Positions 54,095 to 63,271 of a stretch of 64,000 nucleotides of DNA are shown one piece after another (within the stretch, counting starts at the first letter, position 1; every line of letters begins with the position of its first letter). Under the pieces are notes generated by a model, which worked only from the letters and a program-made list of their open reading frames with translations, had not been told where the DNA came from and did not search any database. The position numbers and the translations under genes were made by a program. This DNA comes from Marinobacter sp. C7 (lineage in GTDB: Bacteria > Pseudomonadota > Gammaproteobacteria > Pseudomonadales > Oleiphilaceae). The stretch spans positions 1,470,108 through 1,534,107 of the forward strand of contig NZ_JAKQZH010000001.1 in the NCBI RefSeq assembly GCF_022343555.1. Direction: 5' to 3'.

Positions 54095-55318
54095 TCAGGT
54101 CTCCGGTCTTTTGAGTCGGGCGTGGGTGCGGATTATTGATTCAATAGCCTCAACTTGCTGTACTCGAGAGTAGCCCTTCAAAACCCTTTCCCGCCCCTTT
54201 TTTCCTATGACAGCGGCAGTGTCGGGATCATCGAGGAGTTGACGTATTTTCCGGGCGCATTCATCAATATTGCCAGGTTCGAATGTTACACCTGCGCCAT
54301 CATGGACGGTCTCTCTCAGGCCCGGCAGATCAGATACCAGAAGTGGCAATTCAGCTGCAGACATCTCCAGTGATGACATTGGAAAGGAGTCCCAGCCAGT
54401 GGAAGCGATCAGTCCAAGGCTGCATCCGGACAGCAGGCTTGGTATGTCACTCCGATAACCTCCAAATGTGACATGGTTGCGTGCAGGGTGCTCACCAAGT
54501 AATTCGAGATAAGGTTGCTCCTGTCCATGGCGGTTACCGAGAATGACAAAGTGGGCTTTTTGGTAGCCCTGGTCAATGAGGTGCATCGCCGTTCTTACCA
54601 GAACCCCAACACCTTTTCTGGGCTCCATATGCCCTGAGAAGAAAACAATTTTACGGTCTTTTGGTATGTTGAAGCTTTCATGGCAGTAAAACCTTTGATT
54701 CGGGTTTCTAAAGAAAACGTCAGTATCGATACCGGTTCTGACGATCGAGGTTTTCGCAATTGGAATGCCACGACCGTGTACGGCAGTTTTGCGCATGCCC
54801 TCAGATTGGAAGATGTAATGGTCTGGCCCCCAAGGACTGAGTCGGGCATCTACGCGCTTGAGTAAGAGCTTGAATCCTTTGTTCAAAGAGCTCATCGGGG
54901 CTCCCCAATACGACACAAAGGTGGTTACACCGCCTTTTCTCAGGTATCGGTAGAGAGGTCTTCGGACGGGTTGATCAAAGCCGAAAACGATAGATATCCG
55001 GTTTTGCTCAATGTAACGCTGAATCGGTAAAAGTCGGCCGGGGGTGTTCCAGCTGTTATCAATCTGGATGATATTGACTAATTCTTGGGGTAGGGAGGGC
55101 GTCATGCCGCGACTGAGATCCCGGTAGGCAAAATGAACTTTGGAGTAATTCCCAGCGAGATTGAGCGCTGCCCGCAGAAATGTGTGTTCATGTGATGAGG
55201 CAGCAAACCCTGGATTAGATTCACAGTGGAACAGAACCAGGATTGATGGCGTATGATCAAGCTCAGTTGGCACGAGGCTTTCCCATTGTTCGGCGTCAGC
55301 CATGACTTGAACTTTCAT
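54095..55318 (-). CDS. Family 4 glycosyltransferase
   Basis: 407-aa GT-B protein. C-terminal donor domain includes KIVFFSGHMEPRKGVGVLVR, RNHVTFGGYRSDIPSLLSG, and GWDSFPMSSLEMSAAELPLL in the place of the E-x7-E motif. The start at ATG 55318 overlaps the stop of the upstream glycosyltransferase by 4 nt (ATGA), so the longer open frame to 55405 is not used. Part of a three-gene minus-strand transcription unit with the next two genes. Confidence 0.88.
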   Translation of the reverse strand: MKVQVMADAEQWESLVPTELDHTPSILVLFHCESNPGFAASSHEHTFLRAALNLAGNYSKVHFAYRDLSRGMTPSLPQELVNIIQIDNSWNTPGRLLPIQRYIEQNRISIVFGFDQPVRRPLYRYLRKGGVTTFVSYWGAPMSSLNKGFKLLLKRVDARLSPWGPDHYIFQSEGMRKTAVHGRGIPIAKTSIVRTGIDTDVFFRNPNQRFYCHESFNIPKDRKIVFFSGHMEPRKGVGVLVRTAMHLIDQGYQKAHFVILGNRHGQEQPYLELLGEHPARNHVTFGGYRSDIPSLLSGCSLGLIASTGWDSFPMSSLEMSAAELPLLVSDLPGLRETVHDGAGVTFEPGNIDECARKIRQLLDDPDTAAVIGKKGRERVLKGYSRVQQVEAIESIIRTHARLKRPET

Positions 55319-56502
55319 TCCTGACTTTTCCTTCCATAGTTGGAATCGTTGAAATTGTCTGTCGCGTCGACTTTTGAATCGCTTATATTTGGGAGGAACG
55401 ACCAATAGTAATCCAGAGTTTCTCTTGCCTGCCTTTCGGACGTGAGGGCCTCTTGAATTGGCTGCCTGGGTTTATCAGTATCATCTTTGGCTAACAACGC
55501 ATTTAGATACAGCTCAGGTCGATTGGATGGGATCAGGCATACATTGTGTTGGCCACGCAGTTCGTGAAGCCCTCCGACGTCATGAACCAATAAACGTGTC
55601 CCCAGGGCAAGCGCCTCAAGTGCTACCATCGGCATGCCCTCGTGGTCCGAGCACATCACTATCGCGTCGAGGGCTCGAATACATGAAGGAATATCATCGC
55701 GGTGGCCATGGAACGTCAGATTGTTTTGGATAAGTTTTTGTCCAGCCAAGGCTTCCAAGCTTCGTCTCTCCGGTCCGTCTCCAATGATATGAAAATGGAT
55801 ATCGGTGTTTTGCGCGCTTGCTAGTCTTGCCAATTCAATAAACACGTCGATTCTTTTCACCGGGACCAACCTGCCGATGATTCCAACATGGTCACCCTTG
55901 GGTAAATCTATCCTGAGGTCGGCTTTTTTTACCCGGTCAATCAATAACTGGGCATCTACGCCGTTATAAATGCGTTTGATCGATTGAGGAGGGTAAGTTG
56001 TTCCCAGTTGATTCTTTAAGTCCTCAGATACAGCAATGATTCCGCTCGTGGCGTACTTTCCGAAAAGTTGATCAAGGTAACGGATAATCTCACTTCTGAG
56101 ATTGCGCCCGGACTCTGGGAGTCCATGCACGGTCCGGATCAAGGGTTGGTGGAGAGTCGTCTGGTTAGCGATAGTGGCAAGGATGTTTTCTTTTTGACGA
56201 TGAGTGTGAATTACATCGGGCCTGATTATCTGCAATATCTTTCGTAAATCCCGAAGAATTCGAAATGGCCCTCTCTGGTATTCGTCGAGAACGGTTACGG
56301 GAATGGATTCGGCCTTCAGTTGTCTCTCCAGTTCTCCATGATTAAGGAGTACTGCATAAACCGAACATTTGTGCGCAAGCGCTCTGAGAAGATGGTAGGT
56401 GCTGTTCTCGGCGCCGGCCCACAGGTCTCCTGAAGCGACATGTAAGACCCGCAATGGAGCGGCTAGTCCGGATGCTGTTTCGAGGGCGCCGTGGCTTCTC
56501 AT
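55315..56502 (-). CDS. Family 4 glycosyltransferase
   Basis: 395-aa GT-B enzyme with RVLHVASGDLWAGAENSTYHLL at the acceptor side (written as 20 or fewer: VLHVASGDLWAGAENSTY), HTHRQKENILA, and donor motifs GIIGRLVPVKRIDVFIELA (IGRLVPVKR) and CSDHEGMPMVALEALALG. Overlaps both neighbours by 4 nt, giving a translationally coupled deacetylase-GT-GT set on the minus strand. Confidence 0.9.
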   Translation of the reverse strand: MRSHGALETASGLAAPLRVLHVASGDLWAGAENSTYHLLRALAHKCSVYAVLLNHGELERQLKAESIPVTVLDEYQRGPFRILRDLRKILQIIRPDVIHTHRQKENILATIANQTTLHQPLIRTVHGLPESGRNLRSEIIRYLDQLFGKYATSGIIAVSEDLKNQLGTTYPPQSIKRIYNGVDAQLLIDRVKKADLRIDLPKGDHVGIIGRLVPVKRIDVFIELARLASAQNTDIHFHIIGDGPERRSLEALAGQKLIQNNLTFHGHRDDIPSCIRALDAIVMCSDHEGMPMVALEALALGTRLLVHDVGGLHELRGQHNVCLIPSNRPELYLNALLAKDDTDKPRQPIQEALTSERQARETLDYYWSFLPNISDSKVDATDNFNDSNYGRKSQE

Positions 56503-57521
56503 AGGAGACCTCGAGCGATACTGGAGAAGAAACGCGAAGGGCTATGGCTGTTGCCATCATGCAGGTTGATTCGTTTCAGGCTATATGGGTCGGAACTCGC
56601 ATGGTTCCACCCGCGGGAGGTGGTACATGCCCCGGCATAGTGTTGCCTGACAAGGCGCTCTGCACCTTCACATTGACTGCCATTCGGATAACAGAATATC
56701 GGAGAATAAGGAATACCAAGGTTGAGTACGTCCTGAATGCATCCGACTACTTCCTCAGATAACGGATGTCCGGCTTTTTCCAGAAGATCTAGCCGGTAAT
56801 GGTTTCGGGTGTGCGTGCCGTATCTCACGAGGTTCGAGTCACCCATGGCCCTGAGTTCGTCGGCATTCAGAATGTTCCGTTTTCTAGCTTCTGTCCCTGA
56901 CTCCTGCTGCCGGCCATTCTGTACAGACAGTGCGGCATAGATCTGGCTGTCGGGCAGAGCTTTCAGCTTCTCGACCACCTCATCGGCTTCTTGTGGCGTG
57001 AGCGCCCGGGAGGCGATCGGGTAATTCTTGACATAGGGTTTGAGCAAGTCCGATAAGGGATCGTCCTGACCAACGGTGCCGGACGTTAGTCTCTCCAAAA
57101 TCTGTTCGGGCCAAAACCTGTCCCGGGTGCCGATAAATGCGGTAGCAAGAAAGATTGTGGCGGGGACTTCGTGTCGACGTAATACGGGGTAAGCATAGTC
57201 AAAATTGTCTTTCCAGCCGTCATCAAACGTAACTGCCACGGCAAGACCTTCAGGACGGAGTTCCGGAGAGTCCAGCCAGTCGTCGAGATGGATGAAGGTT
57301 GCCTGTAACCGCTTAAGTAGCAGGATATGCTGATCGAGGATTTCAGGACTCAGGACCATCCCTGGTTGCTCTGAGGAGCGCTCGGGGTGATCTGTTGGCA
57401 ATACGCGATGATAGGTGAGAATCAGCAGTGTGGGTTTCTGCAAATATCGAATGTGTGCCCACCCATACGCAGCCAGCAGAACATGGGCCGCGGATTTCAC
57501 ACCGACTGCTAAAGCGGGCAT
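56499..57521 (-). CDS. Polysaccharide deacetylase family protein (third in locus)
   Basis: 340 aa, NodB domain: LILTYHRVLPTDHP, the catalytic AVTFDDGWKDNFDYA, and GTHTRNHYRLDLLE with metal histidines. The N-terminus has a mildly hydrophobic stretch (ALAVGVKSAAHVLLAAYGWA) but no clear signal peptide. First gene of the coupled minus-strand set; divergent from the family-2 glycosyltransferase gene across 200 nt. Confidence 0.88.
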   Translation of the reverse strand: MPALAVGVKSAAHVLLAAYGWAHIRYLQKPTLLILTYHRVLPTDHPERSSEQPGMVLSPEILDQHILLLKRLQATFIHLDDWLDSPELRPEGLAVAVTFDDGWKDNFDYAYPVLRRHEVPATIFLATAFIGTRDRFWPEQILERLTSGTVGQDDPLSDLLKPYVKNYPIASRALTPQEADEVVEKLKALPDSQIYAALSVQNGRQQESGTEARKRNILNADELRAMGDSNLVRYGTHTRNHYRLDLLEKAGHPLSEEVVGCIQDVLNLGIPYSPIFCYPNGSQCEGAERLVRQHYAGACTTSRGWNHASSDPYSLKRINLHDGNSHSPSRFFSSIARGLL

Positions 57522-57721
57522 ACGGCTTCACCCTCCTTGGGCCTGCTTATCATTGGCCACAAACTCCATGGGCCATCTCTGAAACGTCCTTCTCCGGCAT
57601 CATCCGTTTCCGTATTTATGACACCGAAATCGCCTATTTATTGTAGAACATTTTACCAAAAACACCGTCTATACTGGATAAAATAATATCGTCTACGCAG
57701 CTTCACATGGATGGGAAGGAC

Positions 57722-58852
57722 ATGCTCAAGTTTCTGTTTTGGTTGTCAATTTTTGGGGCGCTGTTCAGCTATCTCATCTACCCCGCCGTTCTCAAACTGC
57801 TGCCATCTCGCACTGTGCCCGCGTCAGACGGTCGGGGCAAACAAGCCCCGAAAGTTTCACTGATTATTACCGTCCACAATGAGGAAGGGCGGATTCGGGA
57901 CAAAATTGCGAACACCCTGGAATTGAGTTACCCCGGGATGGAGGTGATCGTTGCCTCCGATGCCAGTACTGATGGTACCGACCAAATTGTTACCGAATTT
58001 CGGAATCAGGGGGTCATGCTTGTTCGGGCGAACGAACGAAAGGGAAAGGAATATGCGCAATTGCAGGCCATCAAGGTGGCAAACGGAGAGATTCTGGTGT
58101 TCTCCGACGTGGCGACTTCCATTCCGGAGGATTCGCTGGAACGACTGGTTGCGTATTTTTCCGATCCTGGGGTAGGGGCCGTCTCAAGCGAAGATCGTTT
58201 CGTCAGCCGTGACGGTACCGTGGCGGGCGAGGGGGCATATGTCAGGTACGAGATGTGGTTGCGCCGGCTCGAATCCCAACGGGCAGGTCTCGTCGGTTTG
58301 AGCGGATCGTTCTTTGCTGTCCGAAGGGAGATTTGTGACGACTGGGATATCTATTCGCCCAGCGATTTCAACACCGCCCTCAGTTGTGTCCGGCACGGCT
58401 ATATCGCGGTGACTGCTCCAGACGTTTTGGGATTCTATCAGGACGTGAGTGACGTCAGGCGGGAATACCAGCGAAAGCTCCGAACCATCATCCGGGGCCT
58501 GACAGCGATGAGCCGGCACCCGGAAGTTCTTGATCCAACGCGCTATGGGTGGTTTGCCTTCCAGGTGTTCGGGCACAAATTGATGCGATGGGCGGTACCA
58601 TGGTTCCTGGTTTCTCTGTTATTGACTTCCCTGGTACTGGCTGGCACCGGGAGCATTTATCTGCTCGCACTTATTGGGCAACTCGCTTTTTACGGAGTGG
58701 TTGGGGTCGGAATGCTCTATCCTTCGTTGCGGCAGAGTGGATTGGTCAAGTTGCCCTATTTCTTTGTACAGGTGAACCTTGCGATAGCTCACGCCACTCT
58801 GAGCTTTCTGGGAGGTAAACGGATGACTGTCTGGCAGCCCTCGAGGAGATGA
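57722..58852 (+). CDS. Family 2 glycosyltransferase, membrane-anchored
   Basis: 376-aa protein: one N-terminal membrane segment, a GT-A domain with VSLIITVHNEEGRIRDKI, the VIVASDASTDGTD motif, LVFSDVATSIPEDSL (DxD region) and late membrane segments at about 285-360. This layout resembles processive or hyaluronan-synthase-like enzymes (BcsA/NdvC type). ATG at 57722 with GGAAGG upstream; 57707 is an alternative. Confidence 0.88.
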   Translation: MLKFLFWLSIFGALFSYLIYPAVLKLLPSRTVPASDGRGKQAPKVSLIITVHNEEGRIRDKIANTLELSYPGMEVIVASDASTDGTDQIVTEFRNQGVMLVRANERKGKEYAQLQAIKVANGEILVFSDVATSIPEDSLERLVAYFSDPGVGAVSSEDRFVSRDGTVAGEGAYVRYEMWLRRLESQRAGLVGLSGSFFAVRREICDDWDIYSPSDFNTALSCVRHGYIAVTAPDVLGFYQDVSDVRREYQRKLRTIIRGLTAMSRHPEVLDPTRYGWFAFQVFGHKLMRWAVPWFLVSLLLTSLVLAGTGSIYLLALIGQLAFYGVVGVGMLYPSLRQSGLVKLPYFFVQVNLAIAHATLSFLGGKRMTVWQPSRR

Positions 58853-58886
58853 TTGATCCGGCATTCAGGGAGATCAGGCAAAGTCG

Positions 58887-60095
58887 ATGATCAGTAAACT
58901 CAGGCCGGTAGGCAACCCCATACCCTTGGCGTCACTACACAAAAACAGGCGGTTTCCCTGGGAGCCAAGGTATGCCACTCGATTCGTCAGTTCAGGAACA
59001 GCGGCACTGGCGATGGCAGTGCTGGCAGCAGTCAAGTGGCGGCCTGGCTGCACACAGCCGGAGGTGATCATCCCGGCCTACTGTTGTCCTGATTTGGTGA
59101 CTGCGATTGTCGCTCAGGGGGCAACACCGGTGCCGGTAGATTTTTGCCCCAGCGTTCCGCGTCTCGACCTCAACGCCTTACAGCAGGCAATTTCTGACTC
59201 CACCGTCGCAATCGTTGCGGTGAATTTCCTCGGATATGGCGAGGACCTCGGTGCAATCGCCCAACTTTGCGCCGACCGACAGATTACGCTCATTGACGAC
59301 TCCGCTCAAAGTTATCCCCCCGCTTCCTCTTATGGCGCCGAGGCAGACTTTTCAATTCTCAGTTTCGGGAGAGGTAAGCCCATCAACCTTACCGGGGGAG
59401 GAGCACTCCTTGTTCGGAAGGACCATATGGCAGAGCTGGATCGAGGACTTGAGTGTTATCCGTTAAAGCACCTTAGGGCAGGGCGTGTCTGGCAGATACG
59501 GCGAGCCATTTTCAATGCACTGCTGCAGAACAGGATCTGCTACGGCCTGTTGGAGCGCAGCCCGTTTCTGCACCTGGGAGAGACCCGATTAAAGCCGATG
59601 GCACCGATTTATCGTCTGGAATTGAATCGGGATCTGGTGCTGTCGGGTGCACAGTGCCTGCAGGAACTGGCGGTGCAGCAAAGGATCTATGTGAAGGAAC
59701 TGCTGAGGCTGGAGGCATTGGAGTGGAAACTGATCAATGTTCCTGCGAGTGGCGGCAAGGCTTCCAATACCGGGGATTTGTCGGTACTGCGTTTTGCGTT
59801 TCTGGCACCATCGCGAACGATCAGGGATCAGGCTGTGTGCGCTCTCAATGACCGGGGAATTGGTGCCAACGATTTCTATGGGAAACCGGTAGCCAGGATT
59901 CCTGGTGTGGAAGACTTGGTCAGGCGGGGAGGCGCGCCAAATGCCGAAGATTTTGCAGCCCGGTTGCTGACACTACCCGCCCATGAAGGCGTGGAAAGCC
60001 AGGACGTGGCGGCCGTTGTCGGTGTATTGGGTAATCTGATTACCGGAGAAACTCCCGGTGATGGGGCTCGATGCCATGGGCCAGAAATTCCCTGA
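58887..60095 (+). CDS. DegT/DnrJ/EryC1/StrS-type PLP aminotransferase
   Basis: 402-aa fold-type I aminotransferase that would aminate a nucleotide-linked keto-sugar. The motif VIIPAYCCPDLVTAI, DDSAQSYPP with the PLP aspartate, and LSFGRGKPINLTGGGALL with the probable Schiff-base Lys164 are seen. Divergent within its family, like those carried in exosortase loci. Its 3' end overlaps the convergent exosortase gene by 56 bp. Confidence 0.85.
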   Translation: MISKLRPVGNPIPLASLHKNRRFPWEPRYATRFVSSGTAALAMAVLAAVKWRPGCTQPEVIIPAYCCPDLVTAIVAQGATPVPVDFCPSVPRLDLNALQQAISDSTVAIVAVNFLGYGEDLGAIAQLCADRQITLIDDSAQSYPPASSYGAEADFSILSFGRGKPINLTGGGALLVRKDHMAELDRGLECYPLKHLRAGRVWQIRRAIFNALLQNRICYGLLERSPFLHLGETRLKPMAPIYRLELNRDLVLSGAQCLQELAVQQRIYVKELLRLEALEWKLINVPASGGKASNTGDLSVLRFAFLAPSRTIRDQAVCALNDRGIGANDFYGKPVARIPGVEDLVRRGGAPNAEDFAARLLTLPAHEGVESQDVAAVVGVLGNLITGETPGDGARCHGPEIP

Positions 60096-61605
60096 GAGCT
60101 TTTCTTTCATGCTCACAGTTGTTTTCGTAACTGCTGTTACAGATGCTGGCAAGCGCCCACAGGGCGGCTCGTCCATCTCCGCTCAGTTTCTTCAGGGCAC
60201 CCCTTAGCTTGATCTCCAACGGGGAAGCGCTGGCGTAGTCTCCCACCATGAGCCAGGACCATATCACGAGGTGCTCAGCTTGAGTTCTTGACGAAAGCAC
60301 GGTTTCCGTCACTTCCGTGAGGTCCCAGGGATTGGTTTGGCCAATGTCGCGTGAACTCTGTCTGACCAGGACCCACTCACCGGGATCGTAGAGAGAGTTG
60401 GCATAGTAAATCAGCTCCTTGCCTTGCCTTTGCTCCCGGTACCCGACCAGTTGCATCTGAACCCTATGGTTGTTCGATATGTAGATACCGGAAAGCACAA
60501 TGTCCGGATTCAAATACTTCGGGCTCCAAAACTCTGCATGGGGCAGAGGGCCTCGCCATGGAGGTGTTGGGCGGGGCATCTCTGGCGACCATGTTTCGGA
60601 GTATGCCGACTGCATCTTTTCCTGGCCAAGCATCACGAGCGGGAGCACAATCACTGGCAATGTTGCGATGGCTATCATCAGAACGACGGAACGAGAATAC
60701 CTTTGGTACGGCCGCGACGCTGTTTCATGAGAGGGAGAAAACTGCGTTGCTGCGGCCTGGTGCTTTTGACTGTCTGATTTCTCTTTATTCCATTTTCCGG
60801 AAATGACAAGGAGTGGAATCAGTGTGATCAAAATGAAGATTACCCAGCCAAAAACCTCATGCTCCCACAACAGCGAGGTCTCCATGTTGGTGTAGTATCC
60901 GGTGACGATAATGCCAAACACCCGAATCCAGTTGGAGACCATTGATAGCAGGGCGGCGATTGCGGTCAAAACCAGCGTTTTTAACGGAGGGTCGTCGTAG
61001 GAAATGCCCTGAAAGACGGCGATAAAAAGTGCCACCATCAGATATCTGATCCCACTGCAGCCGTCGGCCACATAGAATACTCCTCCCGGGATTGTAATGT
61101 AGAAGGCTTCGATGACTGCGGGTATATCACTCAGAGAGAGTAACTGCTTGTTAAAAAAAACCGTCACGTGTTGGAGGAGAGGCGATAGTTCGTCCCAAAC
61201 TGGCGTTGCAAACAGAAGCAGCAGTATTGCCGGCGCGGCATGTCTCAGAAAGGGCCGTCCCCATAAACAGAAACCCCACGCAACAATAATCAGCGGAACC
61301 AATGCCAGTCGAATGGCCTGAATATCCGCAGCTCTGGCCACGATGAGGGTGGCTGAAAAAGCGGTGAGCGCAAGCAAACCCGACGGATAGAAAGCCAGCC
61401 GGAACTTTGCGAGTTGTTGCTTTTTGAGAAATAGCAGAAAGGCGATGCTGCCAAAAATAAGGAAGCCGTGGATGTAGATGATCGAATTTGACCAGAGGTA
61501 AAAATAGTCCGACCACTCATCCCAGAGTGACAGGCCGAAAAGCGGAAAGGCCAGAAGGCCGACCAACACGTTGGCAGGGAGAGACCTCATACTCACAAAT
61601 TCCAT
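60040..61605 (-). CDS. xrtA: Exosortase A with C-terminal EpsI-type domain
   Basis: 521-aa inner-membrane cysteine transpeptidase/protease that cleaves PEP-CTERM sorting signals. About eight membrane segments in residues 10-270 hold the catalytic triad: Cys183 in VADGCSGIRY, Arg228 in NWIRVFGI and His249 in LWEHEVFGWV. A ninth segment (about 310-330) leads to a periplasmic EpsI-like domain (340-521; WRGPLPHAEFWSP, LIYYANSLYDPGEWVL). ATG 61605 follows AGGAG closely; a second ATG 15 nt on is possible. Its presence defines the surrounding genes as an XrtA-type exopolysaccharide locus. Confidence 0.95.
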   Translation of the reverse strand: MEFVSMRSLPANVLVGLLAFPLFGLSLWDEWSDYFYLWSNSIIYIHGFLIFGSIAFLLFLKKQQLAKFRLAFYPSGLLALTAFSATLIVARAADIQAIRLALVPLIIVAWGFCLWGRPFLRHAAPAILLLLFATPVWDELSPLLQHVTVFFNKQLLSLSDIPAVIEAFYITIPGGVFYVADGCSGIRYLMVALFIAVFQGISYDDPPLKTLVLTAIAALLSMVSNWIRVFGIIVTGYYTNMETSLLWEHEVFGWVIFILITLIPLLVISGKWNKEKSDSQKHQAAATQFSPSHETASRPYQRYSRSVVLMIAIATLPVIVLPLVMLGQEKMQSAYSETWSPEMPRPTPPWRGPLPHAEFWSPKYLNPDIVLSGIYISNNHRVQMQLVGYREQRQGKELIYYANSLYDPGEWVLVRQSSRDIGQTNPWDLTEVTETVLSSRTQAEHLVIWSWLMVGDYASASPLEIKLRGALKKLSGDGRAALWALASICNSSYENNCEHERKALREFLAHGIEPHHREFLR

Positions 61606-61745
61606 TTGCTCCTGCTTCAGATAGTTTCCATGCCGTACAGGGGTCTCGTCGAAAAGGCTATTTTCAATCTACTGTACAGGGAGACCCATTAGCCGTTACC
61701 TGCAATGGATCTCCATGATGTTGGCCAGCCTGCGCAAATCCACTT

Positions 61746-63080
61746 CTAATTGACGGTGTAACTGACAGGGCTCGAATCGTCGCTGGAGACTCCGCTGGAG
61801 TCCACCACCCTGATCGTGAAGTACCAGGTTCCCTGATCCAACCCTTCAATTGTATATGACGTCTCACTCCCTGACACCCTCACTGTCTGGTCCAGAGAAC
61901 CCGTCGACGTGCCATAGCTGATAACATAGTAATCGATCTCGCTGAGGGCCAGAGACGAGCCATCAGTCCTGGTTGACGGGGCGGTCCATAGCAGTGTCAC
62001 GCTGCCCGCTGCTGCTGTTCCTGAATCTGTCGAGGTCCCATCGGAGCTGGTGGCCGGATAATCCGACTCGTTGTCCATGTCCGTTCCGGCAAGGTACTCT
62101 TCAAGATTGGTGGCGCCATCATTGTCGCGATCTTGGGAGGCATCGCTGCTGTTCAGGGGATCCAGCTGGAACGCAAACTCTCCTCCATCCGGAATTCCGT
62201 CACCATCAGTGTCTGCCCGGACGGGTGAGGTTCCTATGTCGAATTCATCAATTGCGGTTAATAGATCATTGTCAACGTCACTTGTGGCGTCACCAGGATC
62301 GTTAGGATTCAGCTCCATGACAACTTCCCAGTTGTCGTATAGCCCATCCCCGTCTTTGTCAAGGGGAGGGTAGGATGGATTGAATGCAACCCCTTGTTTC
62401 CCGTCAAAATAGCCAACCTTGTAACCGAGGCTGTAATCGGTTCCATCGCTAGTCGAGTCAGAACCTGGGAGGGTTTGGGCATAAGTCATGAGAGCGGAGG
62501 ATGGGACAATTTGTCTGGATATCCCTGGTCCCTCCCATGCAACGCTGAAATTATCGCTGCCCCCGCTTTCTTTAAGTCGCACTTCAAAATAGTAGGTCTG
62601 GCTCGCAGAGAGGTACAGGATCGGTGAGATCTGAGAGCTATATTTTGTGTATTCTTGGTGATATGTCCAATCTGGAACGTAAGCAATCCTTTTTATGTCG
62701 TCTGTGCTAGTTGTTCTGCTTAACCAAAACTCTGTTTCGTTATTGCCACTGAGATAAAATTTGTAGCCACCGTCCTCAGGAACGCTTAAGTAGCCCCGGA
62801 CTAGTGCACCATAATTGGGACCACGGTTGCCGGGGAAATCAAGTGAGGTCAGTTCGTCAGTATCAGTGGGCTTATCCGGAAAAATACTTGCAGTGGTCAG
62901 GTTTTCCAGTTTGGTGCCGGAAATGCCGTCGTAAAACCAGATCTCTACTTTTCCTGGTTCACTAACTTCGGGAATTGCTGCAGGAGAGGGAAGGTCGCTT
63001 ATTCTTTGATACTGCCATGCCTGGCATCCTGTTAGGATAAGGAATAGTGAGATTGCAATTAACCTAATGAATTTGTTCAT
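61746..63080 (-). CDS. Surface lipoprotein with PA14, calcium-repeat and fibronectin III domains
   Basis: 444-aa lipoprotein (lipobox LILTGC, Cys19). About 43-190 resembles a PA14 carbohydrate-binding domain (VEIWFYDGISGTKLENL, GYLSVPEDGGYKFYLSG, AWEGPGISRQIVP). About 225-345 has thrombospondin-type-3/calcium repeats (DKDGDGLYDNWE, DTDGDGIPDGGE, DRDNDGATNLEEYLAG). About 355-444 is a fibronectin type III domain ending YTIEGLDQGTWYFTIRVVDS. No PEP-CTERM tail. Likely exposed to or bound to the exopolysaccharide; 140 nt upstream of xrtA on the same strand. Confidence 0.85.
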   Translation of the reverse strand: MNKFIRLIAISLFLILTGCQAWQYQRISDLPSPAAIPEVSEPGKVEIWFYDGISGTKLENLTTASIFPDKPTDTDELTSLDFPGNRGPNYGALVRGYLSVPEDGGYKFYLSGNNETEFWLSRTTSTDDIKRIAYVPDWTYHQEYTKYSSQISPILYLSASQTYYFEVRLKESGGSDNFSVAWEGPGISRQIVPSSALMTYAQTLPGSDSTSDGTDYSLGYKVGYFDGKQGVAFNPSYPPLDKDGDGLYDNWEVVMELNPNDPGDATSDVDNDLLTAIDEFDIGTSPVRADTDGDGIPDGGEFAFQLDPLNSSDASQDRDNDGATNLEEYLAGTDMDNESDYPATSSDGTSTDSGTAAAGSVTLLWTAPSTRTDGSSLALSEIDYYVISYGTSTGSLDQTVRVSGSETSYTIEGLDQGTWYFTIRVVDSSGVSSDDSSPVSYTVN

Positions 63081-63271
63081 ATTTCACCCTGTCGGTTGAA
63101 ATAGGTAACACACATAAGATTCAGTATCGTCTGTGTGCTGACGACGTTCCACTGGATGTATGGAATATTTCGTTATTTAAATTGATGAGTTATTTCAGTG
63201 GAAGAGGGGTTAAGTGGGGCTTGATTGATTGAAGGTGTAGGAGTTCTGAGTCCAAATACTTGGCGAGTATG

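Noticed and set aside
61640..61694. GGGTCTC...GAGACCC inverted repeat between xrtA and the lipoprotein gene, as a ninth member of the prp hairpin family
   Set aside because: Only 7 bp of stem, a loop of nearly 40 nt, and no GGGGTC-13-4-13 layout; treated as chance or a weak local structure.
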